Shown here in pieces: positions 42,611 to 51,639 of a stretch of DNA of 64,000 bases. Position 1 is the first letter of the stretch, and each line of letters starts with the position of its first letter. Position numbers and translations under genes: made by a program. The notes under the pieces were generated by a model that was not told where the DNA came from, did not search any database, and saw only the letters and a program-made list of their open reading frames with translations. The DNA lies in contig JAEYWP010000014.1 of NCBI GenBank assembly GCA_023428905.1, forward strand, positions 46,619 through 110,618, in the 5' to 3' direction. Origin of the DNA: Verrucomicrobiota bacterium (GTDB lineage Bacteria; Verrucomicrobiota; Verrucomicrobiia; Opitutales; Opitutaceae).

Positions 42611-42883
42611 ATGGCAAAAAAATCTGCTCGCAAGCCCAACGCAGCGTTCATGAAACCGGTGAAGCCTGATGCCGCTCTCGCGGCCATCGTTGGCGACAAA
42701 CCCCTCCCCCGTACGGAGCTGACCAAGAAGCTCTGGGACTACATCAAGAAGAATGGCCTTCAGGACAAGAAGGTGAAGACCCAGATCAACTCCGACGAAA
42801 AGCTGAAGCCCGTCCTCGGCGGCAAGAAGTCGGTCAGCATGTTCGAGCTGACCAAGCTGGTGTCCGAGCACCTCGTCAAGTAA
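42611..42883 (+). CDS. SWIB/MDM2 domain protein
   Basis: A 90-residue protein that is almost only a SWIB domain (about 18-88): LAAIVGDKPLPRTELTKKLW, then DYIKKNGLQDKKVKTQIN, KLKPVLGGKKSVSMFELTKL. In eukaryotes SWIB domains sit in SWI/SNF chromatin complexes; in Chlamydia a SWIB domain is fused to topoisomerase I or stands alone. A Lys-rich start (AKKSARKPNAAFMKPVK) suggests nucleic-acid contact. In bacteria its function is unknown. The ATG at 42611 is preferred over upstream in-frame codons. A strong terminator follows, so the gene is its own unit. Confidence 0.93.
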   Translation: MAKKSARKPNAAFMKPVKPDAALAAIVGDKPLPRTELTKKLWDYIKKNGLQDKKVKTQINSDEKLKPVLGGKKSVSMFELTKLVSEHLVK

Positions 42884-42903
42884 CCAGCCCGACCCTTTCC
42901 TGA

Positions 42904-42936
42904 GCCGCCGTCGCCCTGCCGACGGCGGCTTTTTTT
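42904..42936 (+). terminator. Rho-independent terminator of the SWIB gene
   Basis: A 10-bp perfect stem GCCGCCGTCG (42904-42913) with CGACGGCGGC (42920-42929), six-base loop and seven T residues. Confidence 0.93.
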
Positions 42937-43064
42937 GCGGCCGGATGCCCCGGGTGAGGGGACGCTAAAAATTGGAGAATATGCCGGCGGCGGGGCGGGC
43001 GGGCGGGCTTCGCCGTTGCCACCGGTGCGACCCCGGACTTCCTTCACGCGTTGGTCCCCGGCGA

Positions 43065-44963
43065 ATGAACCCCTCCACGCCCCGAATCCTGCTCGGTGCC
43101 GCCTGGCTCTGCGCCTTTACCGCGGGCCTGGGAGCGGGAACCTGGGCCTACCGGGAGGCACGGGAAGAGCGGCTGCACGCCCTCGAAGTGGACGCCCGGC
43201 GCTGCGCCCTCGCCCTCGATCCGGAGCGGGTGGCGGCGCTCCAGGGCGACAAGGACGACCTGGCTTCGCCGGCGTATCGGGCGATCAAGGACCGCCTCGT
43301 CCAGCTCCGCACCGTGCACCCGGATGTACGCTTTGTTTCGCTCTTTCGCTGGACCTCCCGCGATGGGCAGGTCGCCTATCTCGCCGACTCTGAGCCGGAC
43401 GGGTCGGCCGACCTCTCCCTGCCGGGCGACCCGTTCCCGGAGGCTCCCGCCATGCCGGGCCTGCAGTCCATCCTGCGCGACGGCCTGCCCTCGACCGAGG
43501 GGCTGGTCCGCGATGCCTTCGGCGTTTTCGTCACCGGCTATGCCCAGGTGGGCGCACGCCAGGCCGAAGGCGCCCAGGTGAGGGAAGTGGTGGCGCTGGA
43601 TGTGACGGCGAACGCCTGGCACCTCGACTTGCTCGACAGTGCTCTCCGCGGCGCGCTCTACACCTGGCTCCTCCTCGGGGGCCCGCTCGTGGTGTTTTCC
43701 TGGCGGCGCCGGAAATGGCGACGGGACACGCTACTCGCCACCCGCCACCACCGCTACCAGGAGGACCTCCGTGTCGCCAAGGAACGGGCCGAGGCCGGGG
43801 ACCGGGCGAAGGGCGAGTTTCTCGCCACCATGAGCCATGAGGTCCGCACCCCGTTGAACAGCATCGTCGGGTTCACCAACCTGCTGCTGGAGACGCCGCT
43901 CACGACGGAACAGCGTGAATACGTGCAGACCATCCGAACGAGCGGCGAGGCCCTGGTCCAGCTGACGGGAGACATCCTTGATTTTTCGAAAATCGAATCC
44001 GGTGCACTCACCCTGGACAGCAGCGTCTGCGACCTGCGCGGCTCCCTCGAGGACGTGCTCGATCTGATGGCCGCGCGCGCGGCGGAGAAACGCGTCGAAC
44101 TCTTGCATTGGGTCGATCCGGATGTGCCCCAGCAGGTGCTCTTGGACTGTGGTCGACTTCGGCAGATCCTGGTCAACCTGGTCGGCAACGCGGTGAAGTT
44201 TACCGGCTCCGGATCGGTGTCCGTGACCGTGCGCGCACTGACCGGCAAGGGCGCCTCGATGGCACCGTTCGATCCCTCGGTTCTGGCCGGACAGATGGTG
44301 GCGGAACTGGAGGACGGGGGGTTGACCTTTGCTTTCGCCGTCCGCGACACCGGAATCGGCATTGCCGCGGAGGACCGGCCCAAGCTCTTCCAACCCTTTT
44401 CCCAACTGGAGCAGTCCAGCGTGCGCCGGTATGGCGGAGCAGGTCTGGGGCTGGCGATCTCCCGCACCCTGGTGCGCGCGATGGGCGGGGATATCTGGTT
44501 CGAAAGTCGCCTCGGGCAGGGTTCCACCTTTCATTTCACCGTCCGCGCCCGGCCCTTCGCGGCAGGCGAGGGCGATGTCGTTCCCGCGCACAACCTGGCG
44601 AACTTGCGTGTCGCGCTGGTCACGCCCTGTGGCGAGCTGCGCGATGAGCTCACGCGCGTGCTGCAGGGTGCCGGGGCGACCGTTTCGGTGCTGGCGGGTG
44701 ATGCGCTCGGGCGCGAACGGTGGGACATCTGCTTGGTGGATTGCGTCGAATCTGTGGTGCCCCTGCTGGAACACTGGGCGACCCAGCCGTCCTGGCGGCC
44801 GCGGCAGATGTTCGGCTTTGTCCACGTCACCACCGGTAGCCTGGAACGTCAGGGCATGCGCTCTGCGTTCCGTATGCTCCTGAACAAACCGCTGCACCAC
44901 CGCACCCTCATCGACCTGCTCGGCCGCACCCGGGTGGAGTCGCGTGAGACCGTCTCCCCCTGA
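43065..44963 (+). CDS. Membrane sensor histidine kinase with C-terminal pseudo-receiver
   Basis: A 632-residue sensor. One helix at 9-28, a periplasmic sensing region (about 30-195), a second helix (199-213), then a HisKA domain with FLATMSHEVRTPLNSIVGF (phosphorylated His258). HATPase: N-box ILVNLVGNAVKF, DTGIGIA, FQPFSQLEQSSVRRYGGAGL. The last 120 residues look like a receiver: strand order and Asp559 in CLVDC plus the Lys of LNKPLHH are there, but the N-terminal acidic pair is missing (VALVTPC), so normal phosphotransfer is doubtful. No response regulator gene is adjacent. It could signal through a distant partner. Confidence 0.92.
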   Translation: MNPSTPRILLGAAWLCAFTAGLGAGTWAYREAREERLHALEVDARRCALALDPERVAALQGDKDDLASPAYRAIKDRLVQLRTVHPDVRFVSLFRWTSRDGQVAYLADSEPDGSADLSLPGDPFPEAPAMPGLQSILRDGLPSTEGLVRDAFGVFVTGYAQVGARQAEGAQVREVVALDVTANAWHLDLLDSALRGALYTWLLLGGPLVVFSWRRRKWRRDTLLATRHHRYQEDLRVAKERAEAGDRAKGEFLATMSHEVRTPLNSIVGFTNLLLETPLTTEQREYVQTIRTSGEALVQLTGDILDFSKIESGALTLDSSVCDLRGSLEDVLDLMAARAAEKRVELLHWVDPDVPQQVLLDCGRLRQILVNLVGNAVKFTGSGSVSVTVRALTGKGASMAPFDPSVLAGQMVAELEDGGLTFAFAVRDTGIGIAAEDRPKLFQPFSQLEQSSVRRYGGAGLGLAISRTLVRAMGGDIWFESRLGQGSTFHFTVRARPFAAGEGDVVPAHNLANLRVALVTPCGELRDELTRVLQGAGATVSVLAGDALGRERWDICLVDCVESVVPLLEHWATQPSWRPRQMFGFVHVTTGSLERQGMRSAFRMLLNKPLHHRTLIDLLGRTRVESRETVSP

Positions 44964-45051
44964 GGGAGGCCGCCAGGAGGTGAATGGCTGTGGCCGGGAA
45001 AACAGCCTCGCGGAGGGACCCGGCCGTGCGCTCCGCTGTCGGGCACCGTGC

Positions 45052-46380
45052 ATGAAACCCGTCCCGCTCCTGCTTGCGGTCTCCGTCGCGGCCAATCTTG
45101 GCCTGCTCGCGCTTTGGCTGAGCGAGCGCGCCACGCCAGCGGCACCCGCGATCGCGGCCGAGGCGCGGCCAGGCGCGCCGGCCACGCCGGGAGAAGACAC
45201 GGAACGCGCCGCCGCGGCAGCGGCCCTGCGCGTGGCAGTGGACAAGGGGGACGCGGCGGGTGTGCGTGACCAGCTTCGCGCGCTCGGCCTACCCGACGAC
45301 GTGATTCGCGCCACTGTGCGCGCGGTGCTCTTCAAGCCCGTCGCCGAACGCAGCCGGGAGCTGTCCGCCCGCTATAACGACGACGGGCGCGCGTATTGGA
45401 AGACGCCGGCCGGCATGCTGGCCCCCGCCGCCCTCAGCCGGGAGGATCGCACCTGGCTGCGAGAGGCCAACCGCGGCGCCCTCCGGCAGCTGGAGGCATT
45501 GATGGGGCCCGATCCGCACGAGCCGTCGATGGCGCGCCTGGGTTTCCTTCCGCCGGAGAAAGCGGCGCGCCTCCGGGCGATCGAAGCGGACTACGCGGAG
45601 CTTCGCGCACAGGTGATGGGAGACACGGAGGGTTTTCGCACCGATGAGGATGAGACGCGGCTGGCCTTCCTCGAAGACGAACAGCGCCGCGATCTCGCGG
45701 CGCTGCTTTCTCCGGAGGAGCTGGCGGAGTTTGACCGGCGCGCCTCCCGCACCGCCGACCGGGTCCGGGCGCAGCTGCGCGGCCTCGACGTATCCGAAGA
45801 GGAATACAAAGCGATCTTCGCGGCGCAGAAGGCGTTTGACGACGCCGCCAGGGCGGCCTCGCGGCCGCCGGGGCGTGCGCCGGTCGCGGGCTCCCTTCCG
45901 CCGCCGACCTACCGGGAGGCCCAGCAGCAGTTGCAGGAGTCGCTGCGCCGCAGCTTGGGTGAGGCCCGCTACGCGGAGTACCGCCGCGCCCAGGATCCGG
46001 CGTACCAGTCGCTGCAGGCGGCTGCGCGCCGGTACAACCTGCCCTCCACGGCGGTGACGCAGGCGTACACCGCCCGGGAGCGTGCGGTGGCCGCCTCCCA
46101 GCGGATCGCCGCCGACGCATCACTGAGCCCCGCCGAGCGCACGCGCCAGCTCGCCCTCGCCGCCGAGCAGACCCGGTCGGAGGTGAGGACAGCGCTCGGA
46201 CCCGACGTGGGAAACACTTATCTCGCCGGACAGATGCCCTGGCTTGACGGCATGGCGCAGGGGACCCCGGTCCGGGTGAGTGCGGACGGACTGGTTGTTC
46301 CGTCCGCCGCCGGCCGCCCCTCCGCGGATGCGCCTGTCTCCGGTCCCCGACCCAGCCCTACTCCGCCTCCCGTCCGCTGA
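45052..46380 (+). CDS. Hypothetical secreted/anchored helical protein
   Basis: A 442-residue protein with a signal anchor (about 3-20) and a mostly helical, Ala/Arg/Glu-rich body. No known domain is evident. Segments such as LLSPEELAEFDRRASRTADR and SLSPAERTRQLALAAEQTRS have the 'L(S/T)PEE' helix caps seen in periplasmic Spy/CpxP-like or metal-stress proteins, only a loose likeness. The C-terminus is Pro/Ser-rich. It follows the histidine kinase gene by 88 bp on the same strand and may be cotranscribed with it. Start is the ATG at 45052. Confidence 0.7.
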   Translation: MKPVPLLLAVSVAANLGLLALWLSERATPAAPAIAAEARPGAPATPGEDTERAAAAAALRVAVDKGDAAGVRDQLRALGLPDDVIRATVRAVLFKPVAERSRELSARYNDDGRAYWKTPAGMLAPAALSREDRTWLREANRGALRQLEALMGPDPHEPSMARLGFLPPEKAARLRAIEADYAELRAQVMGDTEGFRTDEDETRLAFLEDEQRRDLAALLSPEELAEFDRRASRTADRVRAQLRGLDVSEEEYKAIFAAQKAFDDAARAASRPPGRAPVAGSLPPPTYREAQQQLQESLRRSLGEARYAEYRRAQDPAYQSLQAAARRYNLPSTAVTQAYTARERAVAASQRIAADASLSPAERTRQLALAAEQTRSEVRTALGPDVGNTYLAGQMPWLDGMAQGTPVRVSADGLVVPSAAGRPSADAPVSGPRPSPTPPPVR

Positions 46381-46469
46381 GCACCGCAATTTCCCTGTCA
46401 CGCGGTCGTCACTCCCGCCCCCGCCTGTCCACTGGACAATCCAGCCGTCCTCCCCAACCGTCACGCCGC

Positions 46470-47954
46470 ATGCTGAACGCGCCCGCCGAGCTCCAGCTCT
46501 CAAAGAAAGCCTACCATGCCCGCCTGCCCCAGCTGCGGGAGGAGCTTGTCCAGCTCCAGGTGGAATTGAAGCACGCCCCCTTCAAGATTCTGCTCATCAT
46601 CGCCGGGGTGAAGGGCGGAGGGCGTAGCGACCTTATCAATACGCTGAACGGCTGGCTCGATCCACGCGGCGTCGAAACGTTTTCTTTCCAGCACCCGACC
46701 GACGAGGAGCGTGAGCGGCCCTTGATGTGGCGTTATTGGCGCTGCCTGCCGAGCCGCGGGAGGATCGGGATCTACGCCGGGTCGTGGTACACCCAGACGC
46801 TCGAGCAGGAGGCCCAGAGTCGCAAGACCCTGGCCCAGCTGGATCACGAGTTGGAGCGGATCCGCCATTTTGAAAAACTGCTCTCCGACGATGGCACCCT
46901 CATCATCAAGGTCTGGCTGCACCTGTCGAAGGCGGCGCAGCGCAAGCGCCTGAAGGCGCTGGCGGAGGACGAGGACACGGCCTGGCGGGTCACGCCCAGC
47001 GATTGGAAACACCAGCGCCTCTACGATCGGCTGGCCCGGCTTTCGGAGAACATCCAGCGCGCGACCCACCGCCCCGGCGCCCCCTGGAAAGTGATCCAGG
47101 CGGAGAATGACCGCGGCCGCGATGTGGCCGTGGCGGAGTTGCTGGTGTCGCGGTTCCGCGAGCACGCCGCCCGGCTCGCGCGCGCGGGCAAGCCGAGCGC
47201 CAAGCCGGCTGCGATCCGCCCGCTGCGTCCCTCAGGCCTGCGCCGCCTGCGGGAGCTCGAACTGGACCAGGAGCTCACCCCGCACGAATACGAGGACAAG
47301 CGCGAGAAGTGGCTGGGGAAGTTGAATCGCGCCGTGCGCGCCGCCCACGAGGCACGGCGCTCGATTGCCTTTGTCTTCGAGGGCTGGGATGCGGCCGGCA
47401 AAGGCGGCGCCATCCGGCGCCTTACCAGTGCGATCGATGCGCGCGACTATCGCGTGATTCCAGTGGCCAAGCCCACCGACGAGGAGAAGGCGCACCACTA
47501 CCTCTGGCGTTTCTGGCGCCACGTCCCGCGCGCCGGGCTGGTCACGATTTATGACCGCTCCTGGTACGGCCGTGTATTGGTGGAGCGGATCGAGGGTTTC
47601 GCCCGCCGGGAGGAGTGGACCCGCGCCTATAACGAGATCGTCGACTTCGAGCAGCAGCTGGTGGAGCACGGCACCATCGTGGTGAAATACTGGCTCCACA
47701 TCAGCAAGGAGGAGCAGCTCCGGCGCTTCCGAGAACGCGAAGAGACTCCTTACAAGCGGCACAAGATCACCGCGGAGGACTGGCGCAACCGGCGCCGCTG
47801 GCAGGATTACGAGGTGGCGATTGGCGACATGCTCGCCCTCACCGACCACCCTGCGGTGCACTGGCACCTGATCCCGGCAAACAACAAACGCCACGCCCGT
47901 CTCCAGGTGTTGAAGACTGCCTGCCGCGAAATCGAAAAAGCCATCGGCCTCTAG
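46470..47954 (+). CDS. pap: Two-domain PPK2-family polyphosphate:AMP phosphotransferase
   Basis: A 494-residue enzyme with two PPK2 domains in tandem, the class II layout that phosphorylates AMP to ADP with polyphosphate. The second domain is intact: Walker A FEGWDAAGKGGAIRRLTSAI, lid-like RFWRHVPRAGLVTIYDRSWY (a Walker B-like YDRSWYGRVLVER), and ETPYKRHKITAEDW. The first domain has a weakened Walker A (GVKGGGRSDLINTL) and GSWYTQTLE instead of DRSWYGRVL, so it is probably structural, as in Acinetobacter PAP. Start ATG 46470. Links stored polyphosphate to nucleotide energy charge. Confidence 0.9.
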   Translation: MLNAPAELQLSKKAYHARLPQLREELVQLQVELKHAPFKILLIIAGVKGGGRSDLINTLNGWLDPRGVETFSFQHPTDEERERPLMWRYWRCLPSRGRIGIYAGSWYTQTLEQEAQSRKTLAQLDHELERIRHFEKLLSDDGTLIIKVWLHLSKAAQRKRLKALAEDEDTAWRVTPSDWKHQRLYDRLARLSENIQRATHRPGAPWKVIQAENDRGRDVAVAELLVSRFREHAARLARAGKPSAKPAAIRPLRPSGLRRLRELELDQELTPHEYEDKREKWLGKLNRAVRAAHEARRSIAFVFEGWDAAGKGGAIRRLTSAIDARDYRVIPVAKPTDEEKAHHYLWRFWRHVPRAGLVTIYDRSWYGRVLVERIEGFARREEWTRAYNEIVDFEQQLVEHGTIVVKYWLHISKEEQLRRFREREETPYKRHKITAEDWRNRRRWQDYEVAIGDMLALTDHPAVHWHLIPANNKRHARLQVLKTACREIEKAIGL

Positions 47955-47984
47955 GCGGGGCGGGGAGACAGGCTGCGGCGGCGG

Positions 47985-48060
47985 TTACGTTACACTGAGG
48001 ACACAGAGGAATGTTCCGGAGGTCACCGAGGCCACAAAGCCCGCGGAGGCCAGCGGTCCG
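47985..48060. repeat. Degenerate dispersed repeat
   Basis: TTACACTGAGGACACAGAGG and the following GAGGTCACCGAGGCCACA resemble the ACCACGGAGGGACA-type words of the other repeat blocks, more degenerate. No gene lies in this gap (47955-48227). Confidence 0.4.
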
Positions 48061-48106
48061 CGGGAGAGAGTAGTGATTCCGTAGATACGAGTCCGCTGGA
48101 TCCTCA

Positions 48107-48224
48107 AATCCCGAATCCCGAATCGCCGGGTCCTACGGCGTCTCACCCGGTCCTGCCATCGGCAGCGGCGGTGCCGGGCCGCGGCTTGCTCGTCTTCAAA
48201 TCAAGAATCATAGATCAAGAATCA
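48107..48224. repeat. Heptad-type short tandem repeats upstream of EamA gene
   Basis: Two small arrays: AATCCCG at 48107-48113 and 48114-48120 followed by AATCGCC, and ATCAAGAATCA at 48200-48210 and 48214-48224 (14-bp period). The second ends three bases before the start codon at 48228, so it occupies the place of a ribosome-binding site. Confidence 0.5.
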
Positions 48225-48227
48225 CAA

Positions 48228-49193
48228 ATGATCTCCGTTTCTCCACGCCAGCGCACCCAGGCCTTGCTCATGCTCCTGGTGGCCAATCTGTTTTGGGGGC
48301 TGAGCTTTCCGCTGATCAAGGCGATTGCCCTCACCCACGCGCGCGTCGTGCCGGAGTCGGGGAGCTGGTTCATCACCGCGATGACACTTGCGCCGCGTTT
48401 TGTCCTGGCGGCAGGCGTGCTCCTCGTCTGGCAGCTGCGGACGCTGCGTTCGCTGAGCGCGAGTGAATGGCGGCAGGGGCTGGGCCTAGGCGCCTTTGCC
48501 TCGGCGGGCATGCTCTTCCAGACTGATGGCCTCCAGTTCACCGAGGCCTCGACGTCCGCCTTCCTCACTCAGCTGTATGCCATCACGATCCCGATCTACC
48601 TCGCGATCCGGCTGCGGCGGATGCCTCCTTGGACGGTCTGGCTGAGCTGCGTCCTCGTCCTGGGCGGCGTCGCCGTGCTGGGGCGCTTCGACTGGCGCAC
48701 CCTCCACCTTGGGCGAGGCGAACTCGAAACCCTGGTGTGCTCGCTCTTCTTCATGGGCCAGATCCTGTGGCTGGAGAACAAGGCCTTCTCGGGCAACCGG
48801 GTCCTGCCCGTGACGCTCCTGATGTTCACCGTGGAAGGAGCGGTCTTTTCGGCCCTGGCCTTCGCAACCGCCAGTGAGCCCGCCCACATCCTCGCCCTCT
48901 GGGGCTCCCTTCCCTGGGTGGCGTTCACTGTGGCGCTCACGCTGATCTGCACCGTCGGCGCCTACGTGCTGATGAACACCTTCCAGCCGAGGATCACCGC
49001 CACCGAGGCCGGTCTGATCTACTGCGTCGAGCCGGTCTTTGGCTCCCTGATGGCGCTCTTCCTTCCCGCGCTTTTCTCCGCCTGGGCCGCGATCTCGTAT
49101 GCCAACGAGACCGCGACGGCGGCGCTCCTGATTGGCGGCGGATTGATCACCGCCGCCAATGTGCTGATCCAGCTGAAGCCGCTGGGCAAGTAG
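48228..49193 (+). CDS. EamA-family (DMT superfamily) transporter
   Basis: A 321-residue inner-membrane carrier with ten predicted helices made of two EamA repeats: repeat one has LMLLVANLFWGLSFPLIK and the pocket helix LGLGAFASAGMLFQTDGL, repeat two LVCSLFFMGQILWLENKAF and LIYCVEPVFGSLMALFLPAL. Members export amino acids or metabolites; the substrate here is unknown. The ATG at 48228 overlaps short repeats and has no Shine-Dalgarno. It is convergent with the transaldolase gene. Confidence 0.93.
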   Translation: MISVSPRQRTQALLMLLVANLFWGLSFPLIKAIALTHARVVPESGSWFITAMTLAPRFVLAAGVLLVWQLRTLRSLSASEWRQGLGLGAFASAGMLFQTDGLQFTEASTSAFLTQLYAITIPIYLAIRLRRMPPWTVWLSCVLVLGGVAVLGRFDWRTLHLGRGELETLVCSLFFMGQILWLENKAFSGNRVLPVTLLMFTVEGAVFSALAFATASEPAHILALWGSLPWVAFTVALTLICTVGAYVLMNTFQPRITATEAGLIYCVEPVFGSLMALFLPALFSAWAAISYANETATAALLIGGGLITAANVLIQLKPLGK

Positions 49194-49215
49194 GGCTGGC
49201 GGCCCTACACCGCGC

Positions 49216-50178
49216 TCATTTGCGCCGGGCGGCAATGAGCTGCTCCAGCTTCACGATGTCGGCGGAGAAGAGGCGGATGCCTTCGGCTGTCTTCTCTGTC
49301 GCCATTCCGTCCTCGTTGAGGGCGAAGCGGAAGCTCTTCTCGTCGAAACTCACCTTCGGCATCGCCAGGCCCGCCGCCGCCGACGGGTCGAGCTTGCGCG
49401 CCACCGGTTCGGTCGAGGCCTTCAACTCACCCAGCAGCGCGGGGGAGATCGTCAGCAGGTCGCAACCGGCCAGCTCGAGGATCTCGCCCTTGTTGCGGAA
49501 GCTCGCACCCATGACCTCGGTTTTGTATCCAAACTTCTTGTAGTAGTTGTAGATCTGGGTGACCGACTGCACGCCCGGATCCTCCGCGCCCACGTAGTCG
49601 CGGCCGGTGCTCTTCTTGTACCAGTCGAGGATGCGGCCGACGAAGGGTGAGATCAGCTGGATCCCAGCCTCGGCGCAGGCCACTGCCTGGGGGAAGGAAA
49701 AGAGCAGGGTAAGGTTACAGTTGATACGCTCCTTCTGCAGCTGCTCGGCCGCCTTGATGCCCTCCCAGGTGGACGCGATCTTGATCAGGATGCGCTCGCG
49801 CGGGATGCCCGCCTTTTCGTAGAGGGCGATGATTTCGTGGGCCTTGGCGATGGTGCCGTCGCGGTCGAAGGAGAGGCGTGCATCCACTTCGCTGGAGACG
49901 CGGCCGGGGACGATCTTGAGGATCTCGAGGCCGAAGACCACGAGCAGGCGGTCGATGATCTGGGGGACGGATGCGGCGGCCCCGGCGTCCTTCAGGGCCT
50001 GGTCCACGAGGTGGCTGTAATCCGCCATGCCCGCCGCCTTCAGGATCAGGCTCGGGTTGGTGGTCGCGTCCTGCGGCGCGTAATCCTTCATGCTGACAAA
50101 GTCGCCGGTGTCGGCGACGACCTTCGTGTAGGTCTTGAGCTGGTCCAGCTGGGTGCGGGAGGAATCTTGAGCGGGCAT
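49216..50178 (-). CDS. tal: Transaldolase
   Basis: Moves dihydroxyacetone units between sugar phosphates in the non-oxidative pentose phosphate pathway. At 320 residues it is of the classical TalB type. Motifs: TGDFVSMKDYAPQDATTNPS, the Schiff-base Lys133 in RILIKIASTWEGIKAAEQ, CNLTLLFSFPQAVACAEAG, and ISPFVGRILDWYKK. Lys133 aligns with Lys132 of Escherichia coli TalB. The ATG at 50178 gives MPAQDSSRTQLDQLKTYTKV, the usual family start. It stands downstream of cca with a 36-bp gap but on the same strand as cca and after its own leader, so it may be separately transcribed. Confidence 0.97.
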   Translation of the reverse strand: MPAQDSSRTQLDQLKTYTKVVADTGDFVSMKDYAPQDATTNPSLILKAAGMADYSHLVDQALKDAGAAASVPQIIDRLLVVFGLEILKIVPGRVSSEVDARLSFDRDGTIAKAHEIIALYEKAGIPRERILIKIASTWEGIKAAEQLQKERINCNLTLLFSFPQAVACAEAGIQLISPFVGRILDWYKKSTGRDYVGAEDPGVQSVTQIYNYYKKFGYKTEVMGASFRNKGEILELAGCDLLTISPALLGELKASTEPVARKLDPSAAAGLAMPKVSFDEKSFRFALNEDGMATEKTAEGIRLFSADIVKLEQLIAARRK

Positions 50179-50214
50179 TGTATGCAGTGGTGGTGGTTGG
50201 CGTCGGGGGGAGGG

Positions 50215-51639
50215 TCACCCTAGGGCGGGTGTGCCGTTCTTCAAACGGTTTTTCAGCCAGTCCACCCCGCCGCGCTCGTCGGTGAAAACACCATCCAGCT
50301 GGGCTTCGAAGGCTGCGTCGAGCAGCGGCTTGAACGTGGGTCCCGGCTGGAGGCCGAGCTGCACGAGGTGCCGCCCAAGCACCAGTGGGTGCGGCGCCTG
50401 GCCCTGCAGCTCAAGCGAGGCAGCATGGCGTTCGAGTTGGTCGATGCGCGCCAGGGTGTCCGGCGAATGCAGCGGCGGGCGCCCGAGGTTGTCCGCCCGC
50501 ATCACCACGCAGAGCAGCGCGATCGAGGCCGGTGCCATCCGCCGGGCGAGGCGGCGCACCGCCGTGTCGGTGAAGGCGGCATTGTTGTTCTGATGGTGCG
50601 CGAGGTGGTTCACCACCAGCGGCCGCACGTAGTCGATTGTCTCCAGCGGAGCTCCGATCCGGAGCAGAAAGGCCTCCGTCATCGGCGCACCGGCCGCCTC
50701 GTGTCCGGGACTGATCCAGCGCATGCGCCCGCGGCGCTCCGCCCACGAGGTGGTGGAGGGCTTGCCAAAATCATGGGCGAGGACAGCGAAACTGAGGATC
50801 CGGCGGGTCCGCACGTCCGCCTGCCGCCAGGACTCGAGCCGGACCAGGGCATTCAGGCAGTGTGCGGTGTGGGCCAGGACATCCCCCTCTGGATGCCATT
50901 CAGGGTCCTGTCTGGTCTCCCGCAGCGCGGCGATCTCCGGGTAGTGCCGGATCCAGCCGCTTTGCTCCAGGACTTCCAGGCCGCGGGAGGGTCGGGTCGC
51001 CTTTTCCGCCCACTTAGCCCACTCCCCCCAGATCCGCTCCACCGGCAGCTCCGCATGGGTATCCACGATCGTGCGACACAAGGCAGCCGTCTCCCAGGCG
51101 AGGGTGAAGTCGAAGCGCCCCGCAAATTGCACCGCCCGCAGGACCCGCAGTGGATCCTCCACGAAGGCGGCGCTGGTGTGGCGAAGGACACGTTCGCGCA
51201 GGTCCTTCACGCCGTGATGGGGATCGATCAGCGCTTCGGTGAACGGATCCCAGGCAATGGCGTTGACGGTGAAGTCCCGCCGTGCGGCCGCCTCGGCGTC
51301 GTTCAGGGTGGGATCGGCCTCCACGGCAAAACCGCGGTGGCCGGCGCCCGTCTTCGATTCGCGCCGCGGCAGGCTGAAATCGTACTCCGCGCCTTCGAGG
51401 CGAAGTTTGATCACCCCAAAACTGCGGCCCACCACGTCGGTGCTGCCATAGGGAGCGAGCGCGCGGTGGAGTTGCTCGAAAGAAACCCCCGGCACCTCCA
51501 CGTCGAAGTCCTTCGGTTCGCCGCCGAGCAGCCAATCGCGCACGCACCCACCCACCAGGCGGGGCCGACCGATCTCCCGAAGCGTCTGCAGGACCGCCGA
51601 CAGCGGGGCGGGGAGGGGGAACGGTCGGTCGGGCGTCAC
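50215..51639 (-). CDS. CCA tRNA nucleotidyltransferase / poly(A) polymerase family
   Basis: A class II nucleotidyltransferase of 474 residues that adds or repairs the CCA end of tRNA. The head has RLVGGCVRDWLLGGEPKDFD with the catalytic DxD, then RRDFTVNAIAWDP and DPLRVLRAVQFAGRF. The C-terminal part has an HD domain (VLAHDFGKPSTT, NHLAHHQ), as in HD-containing CCA enzymes with phosphatase activity. The GTG start at 51639 overlaps the DUF423 stop by four bases (GTGA), showing translational coupling; the longer open frame upstream lies inside that gene. Confidence 0.93.
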   Translation of the reverse strand: MTPDRPFPLPAPLSAVLQTLREIGRPRLVGGCVRDWLLGGEPKDFDVEVPGVSFEQLHRALAPYGSTDVVGRSFGVIKLRLEGAEYDFSLPRRESKTGAGHRGFAVEADPTLNDAEAAARRDFTVNAIAWDPFTEALIDPHHGVKDLRERVLRHTSAAFVEDPLRVLRAVQFAGRFDFTLAWETAALCRTIVDTHAELPVERIWGEWAKWAEKATRPSRGLEVLEQSGWIRHYPEIAALRETRQDPEWHPEGDVLAHTAHCLNALVRLESWRQADVRTRRILSFAVLAHDFGKPSTTSWAERRGRMRWISPGHEAAGAPMTEAFLLRIGAPLETIDYVRPLVVNHLAHHQNNNAAFTDTAVRRLARRMAPASIALLCVVMRADNLGRPPLHSPDTLARIDQLERHAASLELQGQAPHPLVLGRHLVQLGLQPGPTFKPLLDAAFEAQLDGVFTDERGGVDWLKNRLKNGTPALG

